From Paracnuella aquatica (GTDB lineage Bacteria; Bacteroidota; Bacteroidia; Chitinophagales; Chitinophagaceae): a DNA stretch of 64,000 nt. Where the stretch lies: positions 1 to 64,000 of the forward strand of contig NZ_QOWJ01000006.1 in assembly GCF_003332885.2 (NCBI RefSeq). The letters are read 5' to 3'. This document shows, in pieces, positions 49,267 through 56,780 of this stretch. Numbering within the stretch: position 1 is the stretch's first letter; every line of letters starts with the position of its first letter. The position numbers and the translations under genes were made by a program. The notes under the pieces were generated by a model. The model had not been told where the DNA came from. It saw only the letters and a program-made list of their open reading frames with translations, and did not search any database.

Positions 49267-50850
49267 TTGACACACCCTGCCGAACAAACGCTGGTTTTGC
49301 AACCCGCCATTGTACCCAAAACCCTACATTATGGCCGTGCCGCAGGTTGGCTGGTACTGGCCTGCTCGCTGCTGCGCCTGCTGCTTGCAGGCATTATCGA
49401 GCTGGGCAATGATGAAGCCTATTACTGGCTGTACACGCAGCAGTTGCAGTGGAATTATTTCGATCATCCGCCGATGGTCGCACTATTGGGGCGCCTGTTT
49501 ACCGCCAACAACGCCCTGCAGGAGTACGAAGTTTTTGTGCGGCTGGGCCCCATCGTTTGCTGTGCATCGTCGTCGCTGTTTATGTACCAAACAGCCGCTA
49601 CGCTGCACTCGCCAAAGGCGGGCTGGTACGCGGTGGTTTTATACAATACTTCTTTTTATGCAGGCATGGTGGCCGGCCTGCTGCTGATGCCCGATTCGCC
49701 GCAAATGGTATTTTGGACCGCCAGCCTGTGGATGCTGGCACGCCTGCTCCGCAACGAACGGGGCTGGAGCAGTTGGCTGCTATTTGGGCTGGCCGCCGGG
49801 CTTTGCATCATGAGCAAGGTGCACGGCGTATTTCTGTGGGGCGGGCTGGGGCTGTTTATATTGTGGCAAAAAAGGGCTTGGCTGCGCCTCACGCAGTTGT
49901 ATGCAGCAGCGCTGGTGTCGCTGGTGGTAATCAGTCCCATCCTTATCTGGAATGCCGAGTACGATTTTGTTACCTATCGCTTTCATAGCGAACGGGTGGT
50001 GGTGGCCGGCAAAGGCATTAACTGGCGCACCTTTAGCGGCGAAGTGTGGGGCCAGGTTTTTTTCAACAACCCGGTCAATGTTGTTTTATCCGGCGTAGCG
50101 TTGGCGGCTTTTTTTAGGCGAATCCGGCAGGTGCGGCCCAACCTGTGGCTGTTTGTGTGCATCGGGTTGCCGCTGGCTGCCGTGTTGTTGTTTCTTTCCC
50201 TTTTTAGAACGGTGTACCCGCATTGGAGCGGCCCGGCTTATGTTACCCTCATGCCCATTGCCGCGCTTTACCTGGCCCGAAAAAGGGGCGTCGGCCCGCA
50301 ACCGGTGTGGCTGCGCTGGAGCCTGGGTGCGTTGCTGGTCTTTTCTCTCAGCTGGCCGCTGGTCACGCATTTTTACCCCGGCACTTGGGGTAGTAAAAGG
50401 GCCGACGATTTTGGCAGCGGCGATGTAACGCTGGACCGCCTGGGCTGGGAAGATAGCGGCGAAAAATTTGGCACTTATTACAACCGCATGGTGGCCTCCG
50501 GTGCCATACCGGAGGGTACGCCGCTGGTGTGCAACACCTGGTGGGGCGCCCATGTGGAATATTATTTTGCCCGCCCACACGATATACCCATGATTGGCTT
50601 GGGCCCAATCCGCGACATTCACCACTATGCCTGGCTCAACTACCAGCGTAAAGATGAAGTAGCGATACAGCGGGCTTTTACCGTTGTGCCCGCCGACGAA
50701 CATTTTGATGTGGCAGCGCATTACGGCCGGTATTACCAAAACATAAGGCTACAGCAAACCATGGAGGTAAGCCGCAGTGGTCAGAAGGCCAAGCTGTTCC
50801 GGGTGTATTATTTGAGCGGGTGGAAAGGGTTGCTGCCGGTGATGAAATAA
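49267..50850 (+). CDS. GT39-type membrane glycosyltransferase
   Basis: The 527-residue product is a multi-spanning enzyme of the ArnT/PMT type that transfers sugars from polyprenyl phosphate carriers. The N-terminal part carries LGNDEAYYWLYTQQLQWNYF followed by DHPPMVALLGRLF, the acceptor/donor loop with acidic residues, and many hydrophobic segments follow. The last 130 residues are soluble. The start is TTG at 49267; no ATG or GTG in this frame lies before the conserved GNDEAYYW block, so the start is uncertain. Confidence 0.88.
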   Translation: MTHPAEQTLVLQPAIVPKTLHYGRAAGWLVLACSLLRLLLAGIIELGNDEAYYWLYTQQLQWNYFDHPPMVALLGRLFTANNALQEYEVFVRLGPIVCCASSSLFMYQTAATLHSPKAGWYAVVLYNTSFYAGMVAGLLLMPDSPQMVFWTASLWMLARLLRNERGWSSWLLFGLAAGLCIMSKVHGVFLWGGLGLFILWQKRAWLRLTQLYAAALVSLVVISPILIWNAEYDFVTYRFHSERVVVAGKGINWRTFSGEVWGQVFFNNPVNVVLSGVALAAFFRRIRQVRPNLWLFVCIGLPLAAVLLFLSLFRTVYPHWSGPAYVTLMPIAALYLARKRGVGPQPVWLRWSLGALLVFSLSWPLVTHFYPGTWGSKRADDFGSGDVTLDRLGWEDSGEKFGTYYNRMVASGAIPEGTPLVCNTWWGAHVEYYFARPHDIPMIGLGPIRDIHHYAWLNYQRKDEVAIQRAFTVVPADEHFDVAAHYGRYYQNIRLQQTMEVSRSGQKAKLFRVYYLSGWKGLLPVMK

Positions 50851-50908
50851 GCGGAAATAGCGGTACCTTTTAAAAAGCAATTTCCCTTTACCAACGAAAT
50901 GCTTTTGT

Positions 50909-52144
50909 ATGAAAGCACCAACCTTACGCTACACCTTGCTGTGCGCCCTTTTTGTTGCACAGATGCACCTCTGTTTTGCGCAACCCGCAGGCTGCACATT
51001 AAAAGATCCGGTAGTGCAGATTGATTTTGGCCGCAGTGCCGATGTGGATGATTTCAATACCGCATCGCTATCCAATTACGACCGCATCCTCGGCTCTTGC
51101 CCCACCGACGGACATTACACCTACACACCGGCCACTTACGATTGTTTTCGCGGCGACTGGTTTACCATTGCGCAGGACCACACACCCGGCGATGTAAACG
51201 GCAATATGCTGCTGGTAAATGCATCGCCGAGCGGCGGCGTATTTTTCAGCAGGCCCATTCGCGGCCTTACTGGTGGCCGCACTTACGAGGTGGCGCTGTG
51301 GATGATCAATGTATGCCGCCTGCATATTTGCTGCTCGTCGCTGTCGCCCACCATTTCATTCCAGTTGTCTACCGCCAGCGGACGCAAACTGGCGTCATAC
51401 CGCATCGGCGACCTGCCGCAGCGCACCACGCCGCAGTGGCGCAAATTTGCGGGCATGTTTACCGTACCTGCCGGCGAAACGGCGGTGATGCTGACGCTGC
51501 TGAACAGCACCATTGGCGGTTGCGGCAACGACTTCGCGGTGGATGATATCACCTTCAGGGAATGTGTGCCGCCCAAGCCGGTAATTGCGGCTGCGCCTAA
51601 AAAGAAACCCATTACTACAACCGCACAAAAGCCGGCTGCAGCAAAACCTGTAGCTGCCAAGCCAAAAGAAAAAACGTCGGTTGCAACAACAGCTGACAAA
51701 CCAGTGGCTACAACGCCACAACGAAAAGCGGTGGCTGTTGAGCCCGTGCCGCAGCCACAGTTGCGGCCCGTAACGGCGGTGCCCGTGCCCGCCGTACTGC
51801 GTACCCGTGCCAACCCGCTGGTGCGCCAGATAGAAACAGGCGAAGGCGAACTCCTGATTGACCTGTATGATAACGGGCAAATTGATGGCGATACGGTAAG
51901 CGTATACCACAACAACCGGCAGGTGGTGGCGGCAGCCCGACTAACGCAAACGCCTATCCGCATTAAGGTGCGCATTGATGCCGACAACCCGCACCACGAA
52001 CTGATCATGGTGGCCCACAACCTGGGCAGCATTCCGCCCAATACATCGCTGATGATTGTTACTGCAGGCGAGGAGCGCTACCAGGTGCACATTTCCTCAT
52101 CGGAGCAGAAAAATGCGAAGGTGGTGTTTGAGTTGAAGAAGTAG
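50909..52144 (+). CDS. Secreted protein with galactose-binding-like and C-terminal beta domain
   Basis: The 411-residue product has a signal peptide (MKAPTLRYTLLCALFVAQMH) and a Cys-rich beta domain of about 200 residues (TYEVALWMINVCRLHICCSS, then GCGNDFAVDDITFRE), like carbohydrate-binding modules. A Pro/Ala/Lys/Thr-rich linker (residues about 225-300) follows, then a C-terminal domain (LLIDLYDNGQIDGDTVSVYH and HHELIMVAHNLGSIPPNTSL). I recall this last domain in other Bacteroidota surface proteins but cannot name it. It is 58 bases downstream of the GT39 gene, possibly co-transcribed. Confidence 0.75.
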   Translation: MKAPTLRYTLLCALFVAQMHLCFAQPAGCTLKDPVVQIDFGRSADVDDFNTASLSNYDRILGSCPTDGHYTYTPATYDCFRGDWFTIAQDHTPGDVNGNMLLVNASPSGGVFFSRPIRGLTGGRTYEVALWMINVCRLHICCSSLSPTISFQLSTASGRKLASYRIGDLPQRTTPQWRKFAGMFTVPAGETAVMLTLLNSTIGGCGNDFAVDDITFRECVPPKPVIAAAPKKKPITTTAQKPAAAKPVAAKPKEKTSVATTADKPVATTPQRKAVAVEPVPQPQLRPVTAVPVPAVLRTRANPLVRQIETGEGELLIDLYDNGQIDGDTVSVYHNNRQVVAAARLTQTPIRIKVRIDADNPHHELIMVAHNLGSIPPNTSLMIVTAGEERYQVHISSSEQKNAKVVFELKK

Positions 52145-52468
52145 GGGTATGGTAAAATCTGCTACTGTTCTATTAAATACTCGTACAAATGCCGATTGAA
52201 GAGTAGCAACTATCCCATTATCGAATAATGATCTGTTGCACTTCACTCCAGTAGTACCACAGCCTAATAAAGGGTCTATCCTGGAATCAAGCTGTCATTT
52301 GATTTCGGGCCTGCGGGGTTACTTTTTTGCCCCTGCAAAAAAGTAAAAGAAGAGTCGCAGAAAAAGTTGTTTGCTACATTGCTTCACGAAGCAATGTAGC
52401 AATCGGAGAGCGCCACACAAAGTGCCGCGCAATCTATATCATCGATTTTAACCAGAACCCCCGACATT
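52145..52468. other. Gap with repeat fragments, no gene recognised
   Basis: About 320 bases. GGGGTTACTTTTTTGCCCC and TGCAAAAAAGTAAAAGAA near 52316-52350 resemble a dispersed repeat type. TTGCTACATTGCTTC at 52371-52385 is the exact reverse complement of 52388-52402. No coding signal. Confidence 0.55.
52371..52402. repeat. Perfect 15-base inverted repeat
   Basis: TTGCTACATTGCTTC and GAAGCAATGTAGCAA are separated by only two bases. Such a tight perfect palindrome can extrude as a cruciform or end a transcript, but no T run follows. Confidence 0.75.
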
Positions 52469-52753
52469 TTACCCACCATTACCAACCGCCGCAATAGCCC
52501 GTTCCCAGGCCGTAACCAGCTTCTCGTACTCCGGCCATGCCGCCCCAGCGCTTTCCTTTGCACTGCGGTAATCAGCCACCTGTTTGTCCAAAATCTCCTG
52601 CAGGCTATCTGCATAACCGGTCATTGCTGCCTGCTGTGCAAACGCATGTTCTTCGCTTAATTTTTGGTGCACGGTTTCGAAATTGCTTTCATTGCTCCGC
52701 TGCGTTTTAATAAACTCTTTCAGCTCGTCGAAGTGTGATGTGTTATCGTTCAT
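52469..52753 (-). CDS. Small helical protein of unknown function
   Basis: The 94-residue product (MNDNTSHFDELKEFIKTQRS start, then QKLSEEHAFAQQAAMTGYAD, then KLVTAWERAIAAVGNGG end) is rich in Glu, Gln, Ala and Lys with strong helical character. Its frame is open upstream without any stop back through the second half of msrB, so the msrB reading frame runs directly into it. It is not recognised as a family. Confidence 0.55.
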   Translation of the reverse strand: MNDNTSHFDELKEFIKTQRSNESNFETVHQKLSEEHAFAQQAAMTGYADSLQEILDKQVADYRSAKESAGAAWPEYEKLVTAWERAIAAVGNGG

Positions 52754-53074
52754 GGAAATGTTTTTATCTGCTGAATCCTGTAAGGAAATTGCTGTGTGAC
52801 TGATGCAATAACGCAGCCCGGTAGGCGTATGTTTGTTGGGAAAAAGATGACCCAGGTGCTGGCCGCAATGGGTGCACAACAACTGGATGCGGCTGCGCCC
52901 ATAAGTATCCAATTGCTTTTGCGTTACGCCGTTGGCTAAGTGCAGCTAAAACGATGGAAACCCACACCCCGCATCAAACTGCTGGTGTGCGCCAAACAGG
53001 GCATGGCCACACCGGGTACACACATAGGTGCCGGATGCCGCGGTATAGAACAACGGAATTTTTTCGCCCAACAT
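52754..53074 (-). pseudogene. msrB: Methionine-R-sulfoxide reductase interrupted by an in-frame TAG
   Basis: MsrB reduces methionine R-sulfoxide in damaged proteins. From ATG 53074 the frame reads [20 protein letters not shown], with zinc Cys pair CTRC, then FDAGCGFPSF, and then TAG (complement at 52946-52948). The same frame continues at once as LHLANGVTQKQLDTYGRSRI, with the second zinc Cys pair CTHC, the GHLFPNKHTPTGLRYCIS block including the catalytic Cys, and no stop until 52469. All expected motifs are present in one frame, so one base change (likely TGG to TAG) splits the gene. Sequencing error or readthrough are alternatives. Confidence 0.8.
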
Positions 53075-53177
53075 AATGCTGATGCGCTTTAGCGGCAAAC
53101 GGGATGCCCTTTTGCAAAGGGCGCTCTTTTTTCTGCAACTTTATAGCTCCATTGCAGCAAGCAATGGGCACAACATT

Positions 53178-54233
53178 ATGGAAATAGGCGTGTACACATT
53201 TGCAGATATTGGCCGCCACCCCGAAACCGGAGAGGAGTTGGGTGCACAGCAACGGCTGGCCAACCTGATGGAAGAAGTAAAACTGGCCGACGAAGTGGGA
53301 CTGGATGTGTTTGCCATTGGCGAGCACCACCGCCCCGATTATGCCGTGTCGGCGCCGGCAGTGGCCCTGGCTGCGGCAGCTGCACACAGCAAAAATATTC
53401 GGTTGTCCAGCGCCGTTACCGTGCTTTCGTCCGAAGACCCGGTGCGGGTGTACCAACAGTTTGCCACCGTTGATCTTATCTCGGGCGGCCGTGCCGAGAT
53501 CATGGCGGGCCGCGGTTCGTTTATCGAATCGTTTCCGCTGTTTGGCCACAAACTCGAAGACTACGATGAGCTGTTCGCCGAAAAGCTGGCCATGCTGGTG
53601 CACATCAACAATTCGGGCGAAGTAACCTGGAGCGGCAAGCATACACAGCCCTTGCACAAGCAGCACATTTATCCAAAACCAGTGCGGGGCAAACTGCCCA
53701 TTTGGGTGGCCGTTGGCGGCACGCCGGAGTCGGTGGTGCGGGCTGCAGATTATGGCCTGCCCATGGCGCTGGCTATTATTGGCGGGCAGCCGGCTCGTTT
53801 TGCGCCTTTTGCAAAACTATACCGCGAGTTGTATCAAAAAGCGGGTCATGCAGCGCCCATGCAACTCGGTATCAACTCACATGCATATATAGCCGAAAAT
53901 TCGCAGGCTGCACGCAACGAGTTTTACCCCACCTACGCCGCATCCATGAACCGCATTGGCCGCGAACGGGGCTGGCCACCGTCGAGCCGCCAGCAGTTTG
54001 ACCAAAGCACCGGCCCGCATGGCGCTTTGCTGGTAGGCAGCCCGCAGGAAGTGATCGATAAAATTTTGTATGAACACGAGTTGTTCGGGCATACCCGTTT
54101 TCTGGCACAGATGGATGTGGGCGCCCTGCCGCATAAATACCTGATGCGCTCCATTGAGTTGCTGGGCACCGTAGTGGCACCCGCTGTGAGGAAAGCGCTG
54201 GGTGTGGAGAAAAGCGTGAAAACAGCCTCCTAA
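53178..54233 (+). CDS. LLM-class flavin-dependent oxidoreductase
   Basis: The 351-residue product matches luciferase-like monooxygenases: [20 protein letters not shown] at the start, [20 protein letters not shown] with conserved His, [20 protein letters not shown], then [20 protein letters not shown]. The ending KSVKTAS is variable. It should bind FMN as an alpha/beta barrel and use an unknown substrate. ATG 53178 is chosen because the conserved MEIGVYTF starts here. It diverges from the msrB pseudogene. Confidence 0.9.
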   Translation: MEIGVYTFADIGRHPETGEELGAQQRLANLMEEVKLADEVGLDVFAIGEHHRPDYAVSAPAVALAAAAAHSKNIRLSSAVTVLSSEDPVRVYQQFATVDLISGGRAEIMAGRGSFIESFPLFGHKLEDYDELFAEKLAMLVHINNSGEVTWSGKHTQPLHKQHIYPKPVRGKLPIWVAVGGTPESVVRAADYGLPMALAIIGGQPARFAPFAKLYRELYQKAGHAAPMQLGINSHAYIAENSQAARNEFYPTYAASMNRIGRERGWPPSSRQQFDQSTGPHGALLVGSPQEVIDKILYEHELFGHTRFLAQMDVGALPHKYLMRSIELLGTVVAPAVRKALGVEKSVKTAS

Positions 54234-54244
54234 TAAAGGGGATA

Positions 54245-54283
54245 TACAACATGCAGGTGTTTTTATAACAACTGCATGTTGTA
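54245..54283. terminator. Hairpin between convergent genes
   Basis: TACAACATGCAG at 54245-54256 is the exact reverse complement of 54272-54283. It lies between the convergent LLM and YtxJ genes and may end both. Confidence 0.65.
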
Positions 54284-54310
54284 CCTAAAATCTTCCGGGG
54301 TTTTTACAAA

Positions 54311-54640
54311 TCAATCCTGCAACGCTTCTGCTGTTGCTGCCGCCGAAATATGCAGCATCGATTCGCTGTAGGTGCAGCCGCCGTTTTTGATCACCAGGAT
54401 TTGTGGCGATTCATGTGGAATCTGAAACTGCTCCGCCACCGCATCCGACAGGTCGCGGTGGGCCATCAGGTCGAGCAGGTACACCGGTGTATTTCCCAAT
54501 TCGGATCCATCCTGTTCCAGGCCACGGTGAACCCCTTTGCTGATGGGGCAGGTTGTATTGTGTTTGAAAATAACAACAGGCGCAGGGCTCTGTTTAATTT
54601 TGGCCAGTTGTTGGGCACTATCCAGTGGAATGAATTGCAT
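54311..54640 (-). CDS. ytxJ: YtxJ-like thioredoxin-fold protein (bacillithiol system)
   Basis: YtxJ is proposed to be a monothiol redox protein of the bacillithiol system in Firmicutes and Bacteroidota. The 109-residue product has thioredoxin-like elements: PVVIFKHNTTCPISKGVHRG with the single active Cys31, VYLLDLMAHRDLSDAVAEQF, and HESPQILVIKNGGCTYSESM with the cis-Pro-like segment. Length and motif fit the family. No bacillithiol synthesis gene is in the window, so use of this thiol by the host is inference. Confidence 0.85.
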   Translation of the reverse strand: MQFIPLDSAQQLAKIKQSPAPVVIFKHNTTCPISKGVHRGLEQDGSELGNTPVYLLDLMAHRDLSDAVAEQFQIPHESPQILVIKNGGCTYSESMLHISAAATAEALQD

Positions 54641-54702
54641 GCTGTTTTTTACAACAAAGCTGCCAATACCGTTCCATAAGCTGCTGGCTTTTGCCGGCGG
54701 GC

Positions 54703-55500
54703 CTAGTCTGATTTTTTGGGAAACAACTTGCGCAGGCCCTTGGGTTCCGGCTCGGGCTCCGGCGCTTCTTTTTTACGGTTAAACAAACCTTTGCGTTCTT
54801 CTTTCACCGCTTCTTTTTTGCGGCCAAACAGCCCGCTGCGCTGCTCTTCCTCTTCGCGTTTACCAAACAGCCCTTTACGGTCCTCCTTGTTCTTGCGGCG
54901 GGGTATGAGTCCCTGGCTTTTTTCGCCGTTGCGGTCCCAAACAAATTTGTTGTGCGTAGGAAAATAATAGCGCAGGCTGATGTACAGCGTGTTGGCGCCC
55001 ACGGGCATGCCCCTTTTGGTGCGGTTCATATCGCCCAGCAAAATGTTGTAGCCGTTTACCAGGTGCAGCCCCAGTAGCCGGAAGCCAACGGCCGGCCCGA
55101 TGCCAAATTGCTGCCCGCCCTTGAAGTCGGAAAAATAAACGAGGTTGCCGCCGTAGGTGAGGTTGATGCGGCCCTGCTTGCGCCAAACGCCAGCTTTATA
55201 ACCAATAATGTTGTTGGAAAAACTGTATTCGAGGTTGGCGGTGGCGCCCCAGATATTTGGTTTTTTGAGGCCTATTTTCCGCCAGTGCATTTCGTAGCCC
55301 AGCTCAATGGCGGTGGAGCTGCCTTTTTGCAAACCAATGATAGCGCCGTAGTTGTGCTGGCGCAGCGTGGTTTTGGGCAGCAGCAATTTGCCGGCGGCAC
55401 CCAGGTTTTCCTGCGGCAGTGCAAACTGGAGTGGCTCCTGTGCATGGAGCGAAAAGGCGGCAAAAGTTGCCAGCAGCAGGCAAAACGTTTTGTTCATCAT
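54703..55500 (-). CDS. Secreted barrel-like protein with repeated basic tail
   Basis: The 265-residue product starts with a signal peptide (MMNKTFCLLLATFAAFSLHA). About 175 residues with alternating strands follow (GYEMHWRKIGLKKPNIWGAT, GKQGRINLTYGGNLVYFSDF-like), typical of a small outer-membrane barrel. The last 60 residues repeat a unit: RKGLFGKREEEEQ, RSGLFGRKKEAVKEE, RKGLFNRKKEAPEP and KGLRKLFPKKSD. The positions of GLFxRKKE in four copies are clear. The role is unknown. Two adjacent ATGs (55500 and 55497) are both possible. Confidence 0.72.
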   Translation of the reverse strand: MMNKTFCLLLATFAAFSLHAQEPLQFALPQENLGAAGKLLLPKTTLRQHNYGAIIGLQKGSSTAIELGYEMHWRKIGLKKPNIWGATANLEYSFSNNIIGYKAGVWRKQGRINLTYGGNLVYFSDFKGGQQFGIGPAVGFRLLGLHLVNGYNILLGDMNRTKRGMPVGANTLYISLRYYFPTHNKFVWDRNGEKSQGLIPRRKNKEDRKGLFGKREEEEQRSGLFGRKKEAVKEERKGLFNRKKEAPEPEPEPKGLRKLFPKKSD

Positions 55501-55833
55501 CAAACTAGCGGCGGTGTTTTTTCCCGGTGTGCAACAGCGGACCAAGGGCAGTAACGACAAGTGTGGCGGTTTATTTCCAACGGTGGTGCAGCAAAGGCCA
55601 TTTGTGGAAAAATTGGCATTTATGCCCACCAGATTTTTCGGTGCGCCGCCGGTTGGCTATATTCAATGCGCCTAAAAGCAAACGGCTTTTGTATTTAGGC
55701 GCAACAAAAAGCTTCGGCGGGCCATTCTTTTTGCTTTGTAGGTTTTAGCAGCACGGATTTACAAAAGCGCAGGCTTTGCCTGCAAAATAGGTGCGCCGGA
55801 AAATTAAATTGTACACTTTTAAAACCCACCATC
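55501..55833. other. Gap with one palindrome, otherwise nothing recognised
   Basis: About 330 bases between divergent genes. GCGCCTAAA at 55668-55676 pairs with TTTAGGCGC at 55694-55702 around AGCAAACGGCTTTTGTA, a stem of 9 with possible extension by AGC/GCT. No promoter pair was convincing. Confidence 0.5.
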
Positions 55834-56424
55834 ATGCAACATAAGATCCTGATTGTAACCGGCGATGCCGGAGAAAGTTTTGAAGCGCTTTACGCGGTGC
55901 AGCGTTTTGCCGAAGCCGGCATCCCGGCAGTAATGGCGGCGCCCCACACCGGCAGGCTCAACCTGGTGATACACGATTTTGAGCCCGGCTGGGACACATA
56001 CATCGAAAAGCCCGGCTATGTTTCGGAAGCGCAAATCACCATTTCGGAAATTGTTCCCGAAGATTATACCGCTATCCTTTTACTGGGCGGCCGTGCACCC
56101 GAGTACCTGCGCCACAACCAGCAATTGCTGCAAGCCGTGCAGCAATTTCACCAGCAAGGCAAATGGGTGTTTGCCATTTGCCACGGCGTGCAGATACTGG
56201 TGACCGCGGGCCTTACAAAGGGCTGCAACGTGACGGCTTATGAACATGTGCGCAGCGAAATTGAGCTCACCGGCGGCAACTACATTGCCGACCAGCAGGC
56301 GGTGCGTGATGGCCGCATTGTTACAGGCCAAACCTGGCAATCACACCCCGAGTTTTACCGCGAGGTGTTTGGCTGCCTGGGCGAAACCAAAGCCGCACCG
56401 GCAATGGCGCAGCAAATGGGATAA
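55834..56424 (+). CDS. DJ-1/PfpI family protein
   Basis: The 196-residue product has the DJ-1 superfamily fold: HKILIVTGDAGESFEALYAV at the start with an acidic Glu14, and the nucleophile elbow WVFAICHGVQILVTAGL with Cys116-His117-Gly118. Families include deglycases, amidases and chaperones; which applies here is open. No signal peptide. It is followed by a strong terminator and stands alone. Confidence 0.9.
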   Translation: MQHKILIVTGDAGESFEALYAVQRFAEAGIPAVMAAPHTGRLNLVIHDFEPGWDTYIEKPGYVSEAQITISEIVPEDYTAILLLGGRAPEYLRHNQQLLQAVQQFHQQGKWVFAICHGVQILVTAGLTKGCNVTAYEHVRSEIELTGGNYIADQQAVRDGRIVTGQTWQSHPEFYREVFGCLGETKAAPAMAQQMG

Positions 56425-56494
56425 AGCAATTGAAGAAAAACAGTAAGTGAATGCTGTTGCCTTAGATGTGTAGTTTTTCATTTGCAGTTTATCA

Positions 56495-56531
56495 ATAAAA
56501 AATCCCGCAACAACGGTTGCGGGATTTTTTA
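56495..56531 (+). terminator. Terminator after the DJ-1 gene
   Basis: AAAAAATCCCGCAA and TTGCGGGATTTTTT pair around 6 bases, with A and T runs on both sides. It may work in both directions. Confidence 0.85.
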
Positions 56532-56780
56532 TTGGAATGAATCTTTAAATACGTAATGGGTTAAGACTTCATGCAAGACTGAATTTTATTTTATCCTCAT
56601 TCATTAAAATATGCACTACCAGTGTTGTCATGCCGAACTTGTGTCGGCATCTCCTTGTATTTTGGTAAACTCCGATAATAGTAGGAGATGCCGAAACAAG
56701 TTCGGCATGACAGCGGCTAATTGTGTTGAACGCTTTATCCATTCATCATTACACAACCGTAGTTATTTCACCAATGTTTC
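56532..56780. other. Gap with the second TGTCATGC palindrome
   Basis: About 250 bases between the DJ-1 terminator and the CocE-type gene. It consists mostly of the palindromic repeat at 56626-56712; the remainder is AT-rich with no coding signal. Confidence 0.5.
56626..56712. repeat. Palindromic repeat with 30-base arms (TGTCATGCCGAAC family)
   Basis: TGTCATGCCGAACTTGTGTC starts the left arm at 56626-56655, which is the reverse complement of 56683-56712 with one mismatch. Shares TGTCATGC and GCATCT with the element at 19119-19247. Confidence 0.88.

Noticed and set aside
52946-52948. TAG in msrB as selenocysteine or pyrrolysine codon
   Set aside because: Selenocysteine uses TGA, not TAG, and the site aligns with a likely Trp after GCGFPSF rather than with the catalytic Cys. 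No pyrrolysine machinery is known for such bacteria. A nonsense change is simpler.
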